From: Mermis nigrescens
Taxonomy: Eukaryota; Nematoda; Enoplea; Mermithida; Mermithidae
Direction: 5' to 3'
Length of the DNA: 64,000 nucleotides
Assembly: GCA_036768485.1 (NCBI GenBank)
Contig: JAVLUZ010000154.1
Coordinates: forward strand, 44,081,458 to 44,145,457
Shown here: positions 44,923 through 56,450 of the stretch, in pieces
Layout of the letters: each line of letters begins with the position of its first letter
Numbering within the stretch: position 1 is the first letter of the stretch
Notes under the pieces: generated by a model
What the model saw: only the letters and a program-made list of their open reading frames with translations
What the model was told of the DNA's origin: nothing
Database searches by the model: none
Position numbers and translations under genes: made by a program

Positions 44923-45999
44923 AGCTTAGCTTTATTTCTAATAAATTGAAATACGTGGGATTTATTTATGATCGATTATTTATTTATTTTAGAGGATTTT
45001 CACCTATTTTCTATGGTGTGATGTGAAGTGTAAACCAAAAAGCTGCTTTTGCTTTATTGCTCTCTTAGTATCTTGAATAACGTAAGAGTGCCAAGATTAT
45101 CAAAGTCGGAAATTAAAAAATGGTCGTTTTTAAACCGATGTGGAAGATTGTAATTTGTTATATTATATGTAATCTTTTTTCAATAGGTTTTGTAAAGTTA
45201 ATTAAAATCTTTGAAATTTTTATTTCGATCCTTTTTCTAATCAGCAAATTAATTTTTTGTTTATATTTTTTTATTTTTGTGATCTTTATCTTTGATTTTT
45301 CTGAACCACAATTCTGTGATTCTTTTTTTTAATCCTCTTTTTTTAATTTTTTTGTTCTTGATGGTAAAGGGAGGACCTTCTGATTTTTCAGTCTGTGTTC
45401 CTAACTTTTGCAAATTTCTCAGTTTATAGGCTTTAAAAGTCTTTGCGATATCTTAATACCTATATATTTTAATTTACTAACATTTTCTAATGCTTTTGTT
45501 TTACTTCCTTCTTATTAATATGAGTTTCAATTAATAATTTTTCATCTTTAAACTCATTAATATTCGTTAGTATCTAATGTTTTGTGATCTTTATCCAATC
45601 ATTTTGAGATTTAAATGTTTAATCCAATAATCTTATAGGTTGCGGTTTATCGGTGAATTGGTTTGTTTTTTATTCAGTCCTTTTACTAATCTTTTGAATT
45701 ATCAACCTTACACCTTTTCTTCACACAGTGACTTGAATAACAGCTCTTTCAAGAAAAATTCAATGAAAGCAAAATATTGAACTAGTAATGTATTAAAACT
45801 TGAATAAAATGAAAATAAAAAACAAATAAAAATTGCAAAATCCTGTCTTCTGTTGTCAAATTACTTTTCTGAAACTTTCGATTTAGAAAACTTGCGTGCA
45901 AGCGAATATGAGCTTTGAAGTAGAAATGCAGGAATTTGATTTTGTTTTTATAATTTTATGATTTTTTGTAATTTTTTGAGCATATTTTCCCTGTTTCAG

Positions 46000-46068
46000 A
46001 CCCGCCCTGATCTCTTTCGAGAATGAGCCGTTCGCCGTTGGCTGGTTCCTTCTGATTTCGGTGTTAAG
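46000..46068 (+). CDS. ALG6 exon 5 duplicate, array copy 3
   Basis: Same protein as copy 1. The differences are two silent third-base changes (GAG and TTC). Acceptor CTGTTTCAG and donor TTAAG|GTTCGA are intact. Confidence 0.85.
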
Positions 46069-46466
46069 GTTCGATTTTAAACTTAAAATTATGCATTATT
46101 ATTTGTTTTTGCTAGCACTGAATTGTGGTATAGTCTTAGTTCAGACGTTTTACCGCACAGGTAATGGCTCGAAATTTCAAAGGGGTTTCATGGCCGTTTT
46201 TATGGGAGGATAGGGAGTTATCCTATGTTTGACCAAAAATGGCCGAAAAAAGCTCTGAAATAGTAATAAGTCATCAATACGAGAAAGAAGCGAGAAAGAA
46301 GAAAGAAAATATAGTGAAAAAATGAATGAATAAAAAATTGAGTAAAGAGATAAATAAAAAAAGAAAATACTAAATAAAAAGAAAAACAGCCAAAAAACGT
46401 ATTGAAAACGGCCAAAAACCGCAATTTTTGTTATGACTTTGGGGGGGGGGGGCAGGGGGCGACGAC

Positions 46467-46875
46467 CATACATGCACAGTATGGGAATTCTGGGGGGGGT
46501 GAAAACCTAGAGTGCCTTTTTTGGGCCCAAAAATGACCGGTACGCTTTAAAAAACATCGTTTTTAGGCGTTTCTGACGATACTCTATCCTTCTGGAGCAT
46601 GAAATCATGAAAAAAATTTCGAAAAAGTGGAATAAATTGACAAACATATCGCTTAAAACATGAATATATGGCGCGAAGCGCCGAAAGTTCGGCGATTTTG
46701 AGCAAATAGATAGCCAAAAACCCTTAAAAAGACACTTTTTCTACCAATTTTCAGGTAAGTTTAGGAAACTTTTGAAAAATCGCCAATTCTGGGGGGGTGA
46801 AAAATTTTTTTGCGGGGGTGAAAAATGATTCTGCGGGGATGAAACCCCCCCCAACCCCCTCCCAGATCATGTATG
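46467..46875 (+). mobile_element. MITE family 3, copy 3 of array
   Basis: Same insertion as at 33525. Contains GGCGCGAAGCGCC near 46670. Confidence 0.82.
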
Positions 46876-47059
46876 GCGATGACTATCATTGTACAGTTAG
46901 GGGGATCCGCCTAACAATTTTTTACATGCATGTTTCTTACTTTTTTAAACTGCGATAGTTTGCCTTTCGACATGCTCGTTCGTGTGACACAAGAAATTAA
47001 TTAAAGTAATCTTGGCAAATCGCATTCTATTGCATTGAAGGCCGGGCTTTATACCCAAA

Positions 47060-48199
47060 GGGCCGTATGACAGAACGCGGAATAAGTTGTTCCTGAGATA
47101 AGCGCTATTCCGAGAGTAGCTATTCTCGTAATAAAACTTATTCTCGTGATAGCTATTCCTGGGTTAAGGGACGGAATAAGCTATCCTAGGAATAAGAAAA
47201 TTTGGTATGACAGAATGCGAAATACGCGAGGAATAGCTGTCCCTGGGATAACTGTATCTATCCCAGGATTAAGTTACGCATTCCATAGGTTTTGTGTATA
47301 ATTTGGATGTCCAACGCATGCTGCATACTGTAGTCACGTACGAATTGTTTGAAAATATACGACGTAAATACAAACGTGTAGTATTTATGTACATGCGTGC
47401 GCACGGGTAGAGTATGCATTGATGCATTGAGTTAATGGGACTGCCGAATATTACCAGAAACTTTTTATAATTTGGTTCAATAAATGCGGCTTGCTTGCTT
47501 AAGGAAAATGAAACATTGACACTGAAATCAAAAAAATGATAGCTTGCACATGACATAACTACTTTTTTGTGTAAGAAGGTACTCATTTGCGAATCTTGAT
47601 GTCAACTTATTAATTATACACATTGCCTACTGCATTAATTTTTTTAATAACTTTACTGGAGGTATTAAGTATTGCATGATCGAAAAATCATAAAAAATCA
47701 ATTTTGTCGAGAGCTCAACAAGACGAGCCGCACTCATGGGGCAAACGCGCAACTATAAAATTTTCTGTATCTGTTTTGATCGTATTACAAACGACAGCAA
47801 CCAAATTAAATTTCTAGATAAAAAGGAATCAATTGCCTATCCAATTAAAAATTTTTTAACACATTTACTTCTTTTAAAATCGCTTTAGAAACGATTTTTA
47901 CTACTATTCCGCTGTCTTATACCTGCTCCGACCAGGTATAAAATGGCGGAATAAAAGCGGCCGTTTTTATTCCCGAAATAACTTATTCCGCCTTCAGTCA
48001 TACCGCTTATTTTTATTCCGCCGTTTTATCCCGAGGTTAGCGCCTGGAACGGCGCTATTCCGCGTTCTGTCATACCAACGTTATTCCTGGAATATCACTA
48101 TTTATTCCGCTTTCTGTAATACCAAAATATTTTATTCCGCCCTCTTATCCCACTGTTTTATCCTGGAATAGCACTATTCCGCGTTCTGTCATACGGCCC
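47060..48199. mobile_element. 1.14-kb terminal-inverted-repeat element, copy 3
   Basis: Identical by eye to 34121-35260, at the same place in the tandem unit and with the same CCCAAAG flanks. It was therefore present before the last duplication. Confidence 0.8.
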
Positions 48200-48440
48200 A
48201 AAGTGGGTTTCACCCATGCATCCGAAGATGCTTTCAGCTGGATACCGCAAGGGAGCGCAAGTCCCAAGGGATTTTAACCTCTGCCACTTAAGTGCAGCTT
48301 CCCATTTATCGACCCCGGTGGGATGAAAGGCTGGGTTGGCCTGCGGAAAAGAACTGCATCGAGGCGGAATCGAACCTTCGACCTTCAAAACCGTAGGCTG
48401 AAGTGTTTACCACTCGGCGTCTCTCGACTCTATTGCTTAA
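48200..48440 (-). mobile_element. tRNA-derived SINE, copy 3
   Basis: Same element as at 35261, again abutting the right end of the TIR element. Confidence 0.65.
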
Positions 48441-49773
48441 AGTTCTCTGCTGATCTAGCTTACATTTTTGCGGTCCATTGATTACCTAATTCATTTGATT
48501 AATTAATTAAACGTACATGCGTACATTTTTGTCTGCTTAGATCGATATCTTGGAATTTTTTGGAACCTTCAGAAATCTTTGTACCCCAGCAGACTCCCAA
48601 AGTCCACGTGGTGCCTATGTTTCGTCAGGCATAGTCTCCGCACTGCTCCTAATCGTAGATAATTTCACAGCGTTGTTGGTCTGGTAAAAGTAAGCGGCTT
48701 TGCAATTAGCCGGATAGCTTTTTTTAGACAATAGCCTTAAAATAAATAATAAGAATGTAAAATAACACAAGCGTAATATAAATAAATATAAGTCAAGTCA
48801 CATAAAAATACGATAACTTCCTGACCCACTTCAAACGGTTTTGCTGCGCAGCTTTGCTTGTTATTCATTTTTAATCTAAATTTTCCCTTACTTTATTCGA
48901 AAAATTTTAAAGCTCCTTCTTGAGTCTATGCTCACATCTCGCATTTGATGCCTGCCGGTTAAGCTAAGTTTAAAAATTTTGGGTGTTAAAACCAATTTTT
49001 TTCTAAATTCTTTTCTGGGCTCAAAAACGATGGGTATGCATGGAACAAAACACTATTTCCCATGTTTTTTTGACGATGCACTGTCTGTTTAGAATATCAA
49101 AACAATGAAAATATTCAGAGAGTATGAAAAAATCGTGAAAATGAGCACAATGTTATCAAAAACGGGGTAAATAATACACACAACCTTCAAAATTTCGGAT
49201 TTTTGTCCCAATAAATCGCTAGAAAACGCTTAAAACCGCGCATTTTCTGTTATTTTTTTGGAAAAAATAAAAATTATAGGGGTGAAAAAATTCTCTGTCT
49301 GATGGAACCCCCTCAAAGACCATGTATGATGTCTACTCCTTGTGCTGGGCGAATTCTGGATTATTTGTCAAAACGAAGCGGTGTACTAAATTTTCTGAAG
49401 AAGGACAAAAAGTAGTCCTGCGATTCCATTACCGTCAGCCATCGGCGAATTTAAGCGGAAAGGCGGCCGCCCCCTCCCCCACTATTGACCAAAAATAATT
49501 GGCGAGATAAAGCAAGGATTTGTAATTTGCTGTTATTTTCGGCCGTCAGTGATGATAATTTCACGAATTTTTTCGGCTATTCGCGCCGGATAATACCAAT
49601 TAATAACATTTGTTCACTTTTTTGTCGGTCCTGAAGCCACACTTTCCCTCCGGGTTTAGGTTTTAGACGATTTTAAGAGCAGGAGCAGCTTTTTTCAGCA
49701 TAGTTTTCTTCTATTTTCAAACATTACATTATAAAGTCTTCGACCTTCATCATTAAATGCTATAAACACTGGA

Positions 49774-49885
49774 TTAATATTAATATTTAATATTAATAAT
49801 AATCATTAATATTATTAATATTAATTAATACGTTAATTGATATTAATAATAATATTTGATAATATTTATTAATACGAGCTTCTAA
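49774..49885. repeat. TTAATATT palindromic tract, copy 3
   Basis: Same tract as at 23881. Confidence 0.8.
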
Positions 49886-50108
49886 AAGTTCTCCGCTTTA
49901 ATTTCATAACTTTTTAGGCGCTTGGCGCCAGATTTTCGCTAAAATCTGAGAAATTAAATGATTTTTCTCGAGCTAAATTGCCGCATATTTTATAATTTTT
50001 CGAAAAAATGTTGCACTAAAAGCGATTATAAATAATAGTGGGCAGCGCAGAACGCCGAAAAAAACATGTTTCGCGCTTCAAGAGCCAATTTTTGAACTAA
50101 TCTTCGAC

Positions 50109-50277
50109 CAGTGGCGGATCTAGGATTTTCCTAAGGGGAGGGCGGAACCCTGACTTGGGCGGAAAAATTAGCCGTTTTAACCCGAAAATTGCTAAAAATC
50201 GCATTAAAATGCTTAATTTTGCGCACTATTCTGGGCTAATGGGGGGCGGCCGCCCCCCCCCCCTAAATCCGCCCCTG
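50109..50277 (+). mobile_element. hAT-type MITE family 1, copy 3 of array
   Basis: Same insertion as at 24222, with homopolymer differences and one C-to-T change. Confidence 0.88.
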
Positions 50278-50639
50278 TATTCGACTGTTTTCGGAAAAGT
50301 TGTGGTATCGCTCCTCTCCTTAGTCCTCAGGAAAGTCCTAGACCCGCCGCCACCTATGTATATCGGTTTTCACAGTTTCCCGCTGTCTAATCTTAGGTAA
50401 AATTGCTTAGTATCAAAATTTTTCTAAGAATTCTAAATTCTTGTAAAAGACAATTTTTTATCATTTTCTTCAAAATTTTTAAATTTTGGAAAATTTTCAA
50501 TTAAAGAAAAATTCCACTTTTTTTCACAATTTTTGACGCCAATTAATTGAGCGGATCTATGATTTTGCCTAAATCACTCATTCTTCGGCCCTAATCTAAC
50601 TCAAAATTCCGTCCCATTCTGTTCAGAGGAACTTCTAGC

Positions 50640-50882
50640 CACAAGTGGGCGTTAAGGGGGTATGCATCCCCAGAAGTTCGAATACCCCCCCCGAAACCAA
50701 AATACCCGCCTCTTAGAATTCAATTTATGATAGTTTTTTTTGTTTTCTTTGCAATTTTTTGGTGCTAATGGATAATGCTGGATGGGAAACGTTGAAATAT
50801 AGTGTTTTTTCGCCATATATCATTTTTAAGACTTCTATTTGACCTACCCTCTCTTCCAAAATTTTGGTGCTGCACACCTATG
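50640..50882 (+). mobile_element. MITE family 2, first of pair, copy 3
   Basis: Same as 24750. Confidence 0.85.
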
Positions 50883-50890
50883 CTCCTAGC

Positions 50891-51136
50891 CATAGGTGGG
50901 CAGCACCAAAATTCTGGGGGGAATTTTTAAAGGTCAAAAAATGGTTTTAAAAGTGGTTATATGGCGAAATACACCATTTTTCGACGTTTCTCATCGAGCA
51001 CTATCCAATGGCATCAAAAAATCGCTAAAAAGGCAAAAAATTCAAAAATTGAATTCTGAGGGGTTATTTTGATTTCTGGGAGGTATTTTAACTTCTGGGG
51101 GTGCATACCCCCAAACCCCCCTCACGCCCATGTGTG
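50891..51136 (-). mobile_element. MITE family 2, second of pair, copy 3
   Basis: Same as 25003. Confidence 0.85.
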
Positions 51137-51497
51137 CTCCTAGCTAGCCGTCGTGTTTTGAGTCGGACATTTCTTCATTTTTTTACCGATTATTCCATTT
51201 TTAATCGGATGCACTTAAGAGCGATGAAGCCGTGCAATATTTAGCAAAAATATTCAATTTTTTTCATATAAAATTAGCTTTTTCGAAATTCTTATCAAAT
51301 AGGGCAAAATAAATAAAAAAAGTGAAAGTGGTAGAAAGCGGTCAAAATATAAAAATTGGGAACTGGGAACTATTTGAATACTAAAAATTTGAAATAAGAT
51401 AAAAATGAATGAAAAACGGATCTCGTGGTAAGAAGGCTAGCAATTAATCGTATATTGTCAGCGTTTGAGGCATTTGATTAATCACTACAACTAATCG

Positions 51498-51542
51498 GCC
51501 AACCAACCAGCCAACTAGCCAACCAAACAACCAACCAACCAA
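51498..51542. repeat. (CCAA)n microsatellite, copy 3
   Basis: Same as 25609. Confidence 0.85.
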
Positions 51543-53402
51543 GCTCAACAAAAGGGACCCCGGTACCTTCAGAATTAAAATCCATTGCTGTTACTATGAG
51601 AAGTATTTTGTAAATGTTTCAGTGAAAATCTGAATGTTTTGGGCTAAATAATTGCGATTTTCGACAAGCTTTTTATTGGGTGATTTTTTCATCTTTACGC
51701 ATCCTGCTCCGACCATTTTATTGGAAGAACCTTATTGAACTTTGGATTTTTCGGTCACTAATTTGTTTTTTCAGCACTTTCGGCTTTTTTTGATAATTTA
51801 TAAGTACTGCTGTTCTGACCCTGTAGGCATCAAGCACATCCGTGGAATCTGGTGAGACAAAAATGTTGCGGAAAACGTGTCAAAAATTCAAATCGTCGAA
51901 AATTTAAATAAAAACCCAATTCGATTTTATTTATTTTAAATTCGCAGAATTTTAGTTCCTTTAAAAAAATGCTCAGACTTTTTTAATTTTTCACTGGGGT
52001 TTTGCCACTTCAGCATCTTCTCCTTTAATACTCGAGCAAAAAAATTATTCGACTTTCTAAAGCAATGCCCTGGTGTACAAAATATTTTAGAGAATGTACC
52101 GGATAAAAATGAATTTTGCATTGTCACAAAATGACTTCTTGTTTGGCGTAAGCCCCCAAACTTTAATCTGAGTCGTTTAATTGTTGCAATTGCTCTTTTC
52201 ACGGCTTTTTTCTAAGCCAGGTTTTGAAACTTGAAATTCTGAATAGGTGGGCCAGTAGCTTTGTGGCATTAGTTAAGCGCAAGCGTAGGCAGGGCCTGAA
52301 TTCTGGCGGGTCTAAGAATTTACATATGTAAATAAGTTTATGATAAGGCCAATGGCAAAAAGCATAATTGAGGTCGATCATCAAAGTCTATCCGTTAGCA
52401 TAAAAAAATCACATATAAAGACGATGAAAAGTTTTCAAATTTTAAATCTGGCGATACGGACTCACCGGTGTGTAAAAGTCGGCATCCCTGATTCTCGGGG
52501 TCCAAAAATTTTTAAAACGTCGAACATCTTCCGAAAAAAATTATCCTAGGAGTAAAATATATTAATGTTCGACGTTTTGTGTCCATAGATGGGCCGTAAC
52601 AAAGTTCTGGGGTTCTGGTCGGGTGAAATCGCCACAAATGCTACTAAAAATAGAATTCTAAGGGTCTACAATGATCAGCTGTGGAGGGGGTTGAGTTCCT
52701 GCGAAGGTGGCTGTAAACCCTCCAGACCCCTCCCCCTACGCCCATGTGTGTTTGTGTCCTCCTGTCTATTGATCTCAAAATTTTGCAGAAAAGCGAGAGA
52801 ATAAATATGAAAATTAGTCCGTGATCTCTTGTGTTCTGGAGCCCGGGCCATAAATGTGCGTTTGACACGGGGTTGGATCCCTGGAACCTAAAAAAAGCTC
52901 GCAGAATTTGATAGATTGTCCATAATTGAATTTTTGGCACTTTTTAGGGGTTTCCCTTTATCAGACCTCCGGAATACGGTTGCTGCGCATCCCATCTACG
53001 GTTCGCAGCAGCCAAAGTCAGAGGGCCCCTTGGGGTAAAATCGCAAAATTGCACTAAAAATTAAATTCTGCAGAGTCTGATCGACCCACCTTGGGGGGTC
53101 TTTCAGATTCTGGGGAGTCAAGACTACACATAGGCTTAGGGGAATCTCCCACCCCCTCCAGAATATGGCGGACCTCGCAAATCTTCAGATCCCTACAATT
53201 AAATTTTCGGTGCTTTTTTGGCTATTTTACCTCATCGGACCCCCAGAATTGGGCTGCTGCTTATCTATGGTCTCAGACCACACGGTCCTTTTTAGCTACA
53301 TTGAACAGCGTAAATTGAATTTCGAGCACGTGTTTTCGTTGAACAGTTTTCGAATTTTAAAAGATTACACTCTGTTAGCTTAAATTTATCACGTCTCTTC
53401 AG

Positions 53403-53538
53403 TTTGTTCCCATTGGCTGTCAAGGACGGCATGCAGGTGGCGTTCTTTGCCCTTTTCATCGCTTATTATGTGTGGATAACGGATGTGATTAGATTTGGCA
53501 AGAAGCCAAATAATCCTACGGCTGCTCGAACGCTTAAT
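53403..53538 (+). CDS. ALG6 exon 6 duplicate, array copy 3 (diverged type)
   Basis: The reading frame and splice sites are kept although the surrounding DNA differs by a few percent from copies 1 and 2. Changes seen are GGC for GGA (silent) and CTT for GTT (Val to Leu near the end). The second change removes the alternative donor CGAACG|GT, supporting AAT|GTAAAC as the real one. Confidence 0.85.
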
Positions 53539-54618
53539 GTAAACGATAAGCATTTGTATTGTTAAGCTGTTTAATGGAGTGCGTGTCTTAAGTGAAAGAA
53601 CAATTTATTTGAGAAATACCACGGCGATAAATGTTTAGTATACAATCATAACCCCATGGGTTTACTGTGTTCAAACATTCGCGTGCAGACCATTCGCATG
53701 AGCCATTTCATATTCAGATTGTCTTTGAAAGCTTGTTAAATCGGCCTTAAAATGTGGTGTGTATGGCGAAAATTCTTAAAGAAGTGAATTTGCTAGGGGT
53801 GGATATTAGTACATATTTAGGAAAGTTGGCGAATTTATGAAGGGATAATCCGAAAAATGTTGGAAAACTAGTTAGGTACTGTGATTTTCACAAAATACCG
53901 GTGAAATGTGTTTTTATTGCTGTTATGATTAAAGTTTCGTTTTTTGCCCTCGTATTCAGGAGAATGCATGTCATATTTTCTTAAGTTTGCAATGCATTAT
54001 TTTTACACTTTGACTTAATTCATCGTGCTTATAATGCTTTCTGGATTTATTTGATTGACTTCTTGTTTCAAAATTTCCTAAATTTTTCGAAATTTGAATT
54101 TCTAAATTTTTCGAAATTTTCAAATTTTTCGAAATTTTCACATTTTTTTCTTTACATGCTTTATACACGCACACGCAGATACTGCTGTCTAGTCTAGGCA
54201 TACAGTAAGACAAAGTTTTAAGTTTGACAGTCCACTTTATGTTTTAATCAGCAAAGCTCCTGTAATTAGCATGTATTTATGTAAAGACTTTATTTCGAAG
54301 TTTTAGGGTTCGCCTGTCGTTTCAACGCAAATCTTTAAGTCTGAAATCTGGCATTTCGCCAAATGTCTAAATATTTTTCATGTCCGAAAGTTAAATTTGG
54401 CTAAATCAAGTTTATTCCTAAATCTTATGCTTATACAAATAGAGGATTCAATAAAATTTGAATTTATTCGAAGTAATAATGTTGGATTAGAAATTTTAAA
54501 TGGGTTGTAGACTCCTGGAAAATACCGAAGAACTCTTTCAATTTTTTTTGCAATTTTTACTTTTTTTGTAATAAAAAAGGTTTCTTCCTTTTTTTCGTAA
54601 AAAATTGGGGGTTTGTCC

Positions 54619-54626
54619 TTTCAACC
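54619..54626. other. Empty target site CTTTCAAC in copy 3
   Basis: The flanking sequence is that of copies 1 and 2, but only one CTTTCAAC is present and the 266-bp MITE is absent. Confidence 0.92.
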
Positions 54627-54707
54627 ATTTTCTTCTCGATCTTTGATGTTTGTTTGGGAGCATTCCAATAGAATTCAATTTTAAATTCGAAATTAAAATC
54701 CGTTGCC

Positions 54708-54930
54708 CAGAAAGTGGATCTAGATTTTCCTAAGGGGTGGGGTGGGCCGGCTACCCCTCATGTGGCAGCGAAAACTGAGTTGGGCGCAAAAATTAAGCCG
54801 ATTTTTGACCTGAAAATTTTCGCTAAGCGATTTTTGGCTTAAAACGGCTAATTTTTCCGCCCAAGTTGTGGTTCCGCCCCCCATGTCAGGGGACCGCCTT
54901 CCCCATGGAAATCCTGAATCCGCTACTGCT
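54708..54930 (+). mobile_element. hAT-type MITE family 1, only in copy 3
   Basis: Starts CAGAAAGTGGATCTAGATTTTC and ends with an inverted CAGTAGCGGATTCAGG. Flanked by CCGTTGCC at 54700-54707 and 54931-54938. Copies 1 and 2 read straight through this site. Confidence 0.88.
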
Positions 54931-55033
54931 CCGTTGCCTTTGAATCGCTCAGCAGCTTGTCCGGGACGTAAAAAAAATTTAAATTTATTTTCAATCTCAA
55001 TCAATTTAAATTTACCAAAATTATTGTGTTCAG

Positions 55034-55228
55034 GTTGCATTCCACGTCAGCATCGTTGTTGGATTCCTCCTCTGCGTTTGTTCCATGCTAATTTCTCCGC
55101 CAATTCGTTATCCCGATTTGTTTACCGTTTTGATTTCTTTGTATTGTTGTTTACACTTTTGTTCTTTTTTGGTGTTGTTTTATTGCAGGCAATTTGTTGG
55201 TTATTCCTTTAAATCTAAATCTGAATAA
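55034..55228 (+). CDS. ALG6 terminal exon 7 duplicate, array copy 3 (diverged type)
   Basis: The frame is open over all 64 codons and the stop inside AATAAA is kept. Compared with copies 1 and 2 there are three conservative replacements (Ile to Val, Ser to Cys, Leu to Phe) and a silent AGG for AGA. The intact frame in a diverged copy argues against simple decay. Confidence 0.85.
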   Translation, partial: VAFHVSIVVGFLLCVCSMLISPPIRYPDLFTVLISLYCCLHFCSFLVLFYCRQFVGYSFKSKSE

Positions 55229-55433
55229 AATTAGTTGTCACTTCCAAGCAGTGGAGCGAACAAAAAACTGAAAAGAGTAGGGTAGGGTTTGAGACCCTAG
55301 GTGCACAGTATAACCGATGGGTGTTCAGCCGGTCCAGGGGGTCAAAAACTGAGCTTTTTTGGCCAAGATGATAACTCAAAAGTGGTATAATCGAAAAAAT
55401 AATGTTAAGACTGCGTTATAAAAGAGTTTCCGG

Positions 55434-55566
55434 CAGTGGCGGATCTAGGATTTTCTAAGGGGGAGGGGGTATCCCAACTTTTCCAAAAACAATCAAAAAT
55501 AGGTCCATTGCCCTTAACGCGCGAAATAGCGTTTTTCGGCGTTTTACATTGTATACTTTTACATAA
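55434..55566 (+). mobile_element. hAT-type MITE family 1, left end only
   Basis: CAGTGGCGGATCTAGGATTTTC followed by unrelated DNA and then the Penelope-like ORF; no right end was found. It marks the place where homology to the tandem unit stops. Confidence 0.6.
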
Positions 55567-56420
55567 AATCACTTTTGTCTAGCTTCATTCCTTTTGCCTA
55601 TAAAGTTGGTTTAATAAAGACACTTGTGAGTCGTATTCACATGATTTGTGACTCATATCAGACTTTTGTCTCTGATATTGACAAGCTGAAGCAGACTCTA
55701 CTGCAAAATGAGTATCCGCTTAGCTTGATTGATAAGGTCATATCAGACTTTATGACAAAAGTTTATAGTAAGAGTAATGACATAAAATTCGGGTGTGATA
55801 AACTGTGCTATTCTCTTGTTTTGCCTTACACTGGTGTACATGGCTACAATGTACGCAGCAGAATTCTAAAGGTTATATCTGCATTTTACCCTCAGATTAG
55901 AGTAAGGTTTGTTTACAAACCTGTTATGTGTATCAGCCGGTTTTTCAAGAACAAGGATGCTGTACCTGCTAAGCTACTCTCAAATTTAGTATATAAGTAT
56001 ACGTGTTCTACCTGTATGGCTAGTTACATCGGTGAAACTCGCCGACATTTTGGGAGTAGAATGGCAGAGCATACCGGCATCTCATTTGCTACAGGAAAGC
56101 CAATTCAGGGTGATAGTTTATCTGCTATTCACAAACATATCTCCAAATAGCAATCCTCCAATTACATCAGATTGCTTCAAGGTTATCAGTCGAGCATCCA
56201 ACTCTTTTGATCTTTTAATCAAGGAGTCATTATACATAGCACGTGATCGTCCTATTCTCAATAATAATGTTTCATCATATCCTTAAATTTGTTTTAATTT
56301 ATCACATTTTTCTATTTTCTTGAAGCTTTAAATCTTTTATTATTATCTTTATAATTTAATGGTAGGTTTAAGCTTTAAGCTCCTCTTAGTTTACAACTCT
56401 CGCTTAGCAAGCTCATTTTA
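55567..56420 (+). mobile_element. Penelope-like retroelement, 5'-truncated, with 3' tail
   Basis: The C-terminal part of a Penelope-like element: the end of the reverse transcriptase, a GIY-YIG endonuclease, and an AT-rich 3' tail from about 56286. The tail (TTAAATTTGTTTTAATTTA ... TTTACAACTCTCGCTTAGCA) is shared with the segments near 19.84, 31.82 and 44.77 kb. Most of the reverse transcriptase is missing at the 5' side. Confidence 0.85.
55575..56286 (+). pseudogene. Penelope-like RT C-terminus with GIY-YIG nuclease, frameshifted
   Basis: The first frame (55575-56150, 191 residues) starts with FIPFAYKVGLIKTL, a stretch typical of the region after the RT palm in Penelope-like elements. It ends with a GIY-YIG domain: VYKYTCSTCMASYIGETRR, with the two cysteines (C-x2-C) between the GIY and YIG half-motifs that mark Penelope nucleases, then the conserved Arg and an EH pair. 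The frame stops at 56150. The rest of the protein continues in another frame to 56286 (SDCFKVISRASNSFDLLIKE), showing a frameshift near 56.12-56.15 kb. No catalytic RT motif (YxDD) is present. It is a dead 5'-truncated copy. Confidence 0.85.
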
Positions 56421-56450
56421 TTTAAGGACTGTCACATCTTGATTAGTTGA

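Larger units (their letters stand above)
44583..55430 (+). repeat. Tandem unit, copy 3 (incomplete, ~10.8 kb)
   Basis: Matches copy 2 nearly base for base up to about 52.61 kb, then differs by a few percent with private insertions and missing MITEs (type b). Homology fades at about 55.43 kb, where a hAT-like end begins, so the last ~2.2 kb of the unit is missing. Confidence 0.88.
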
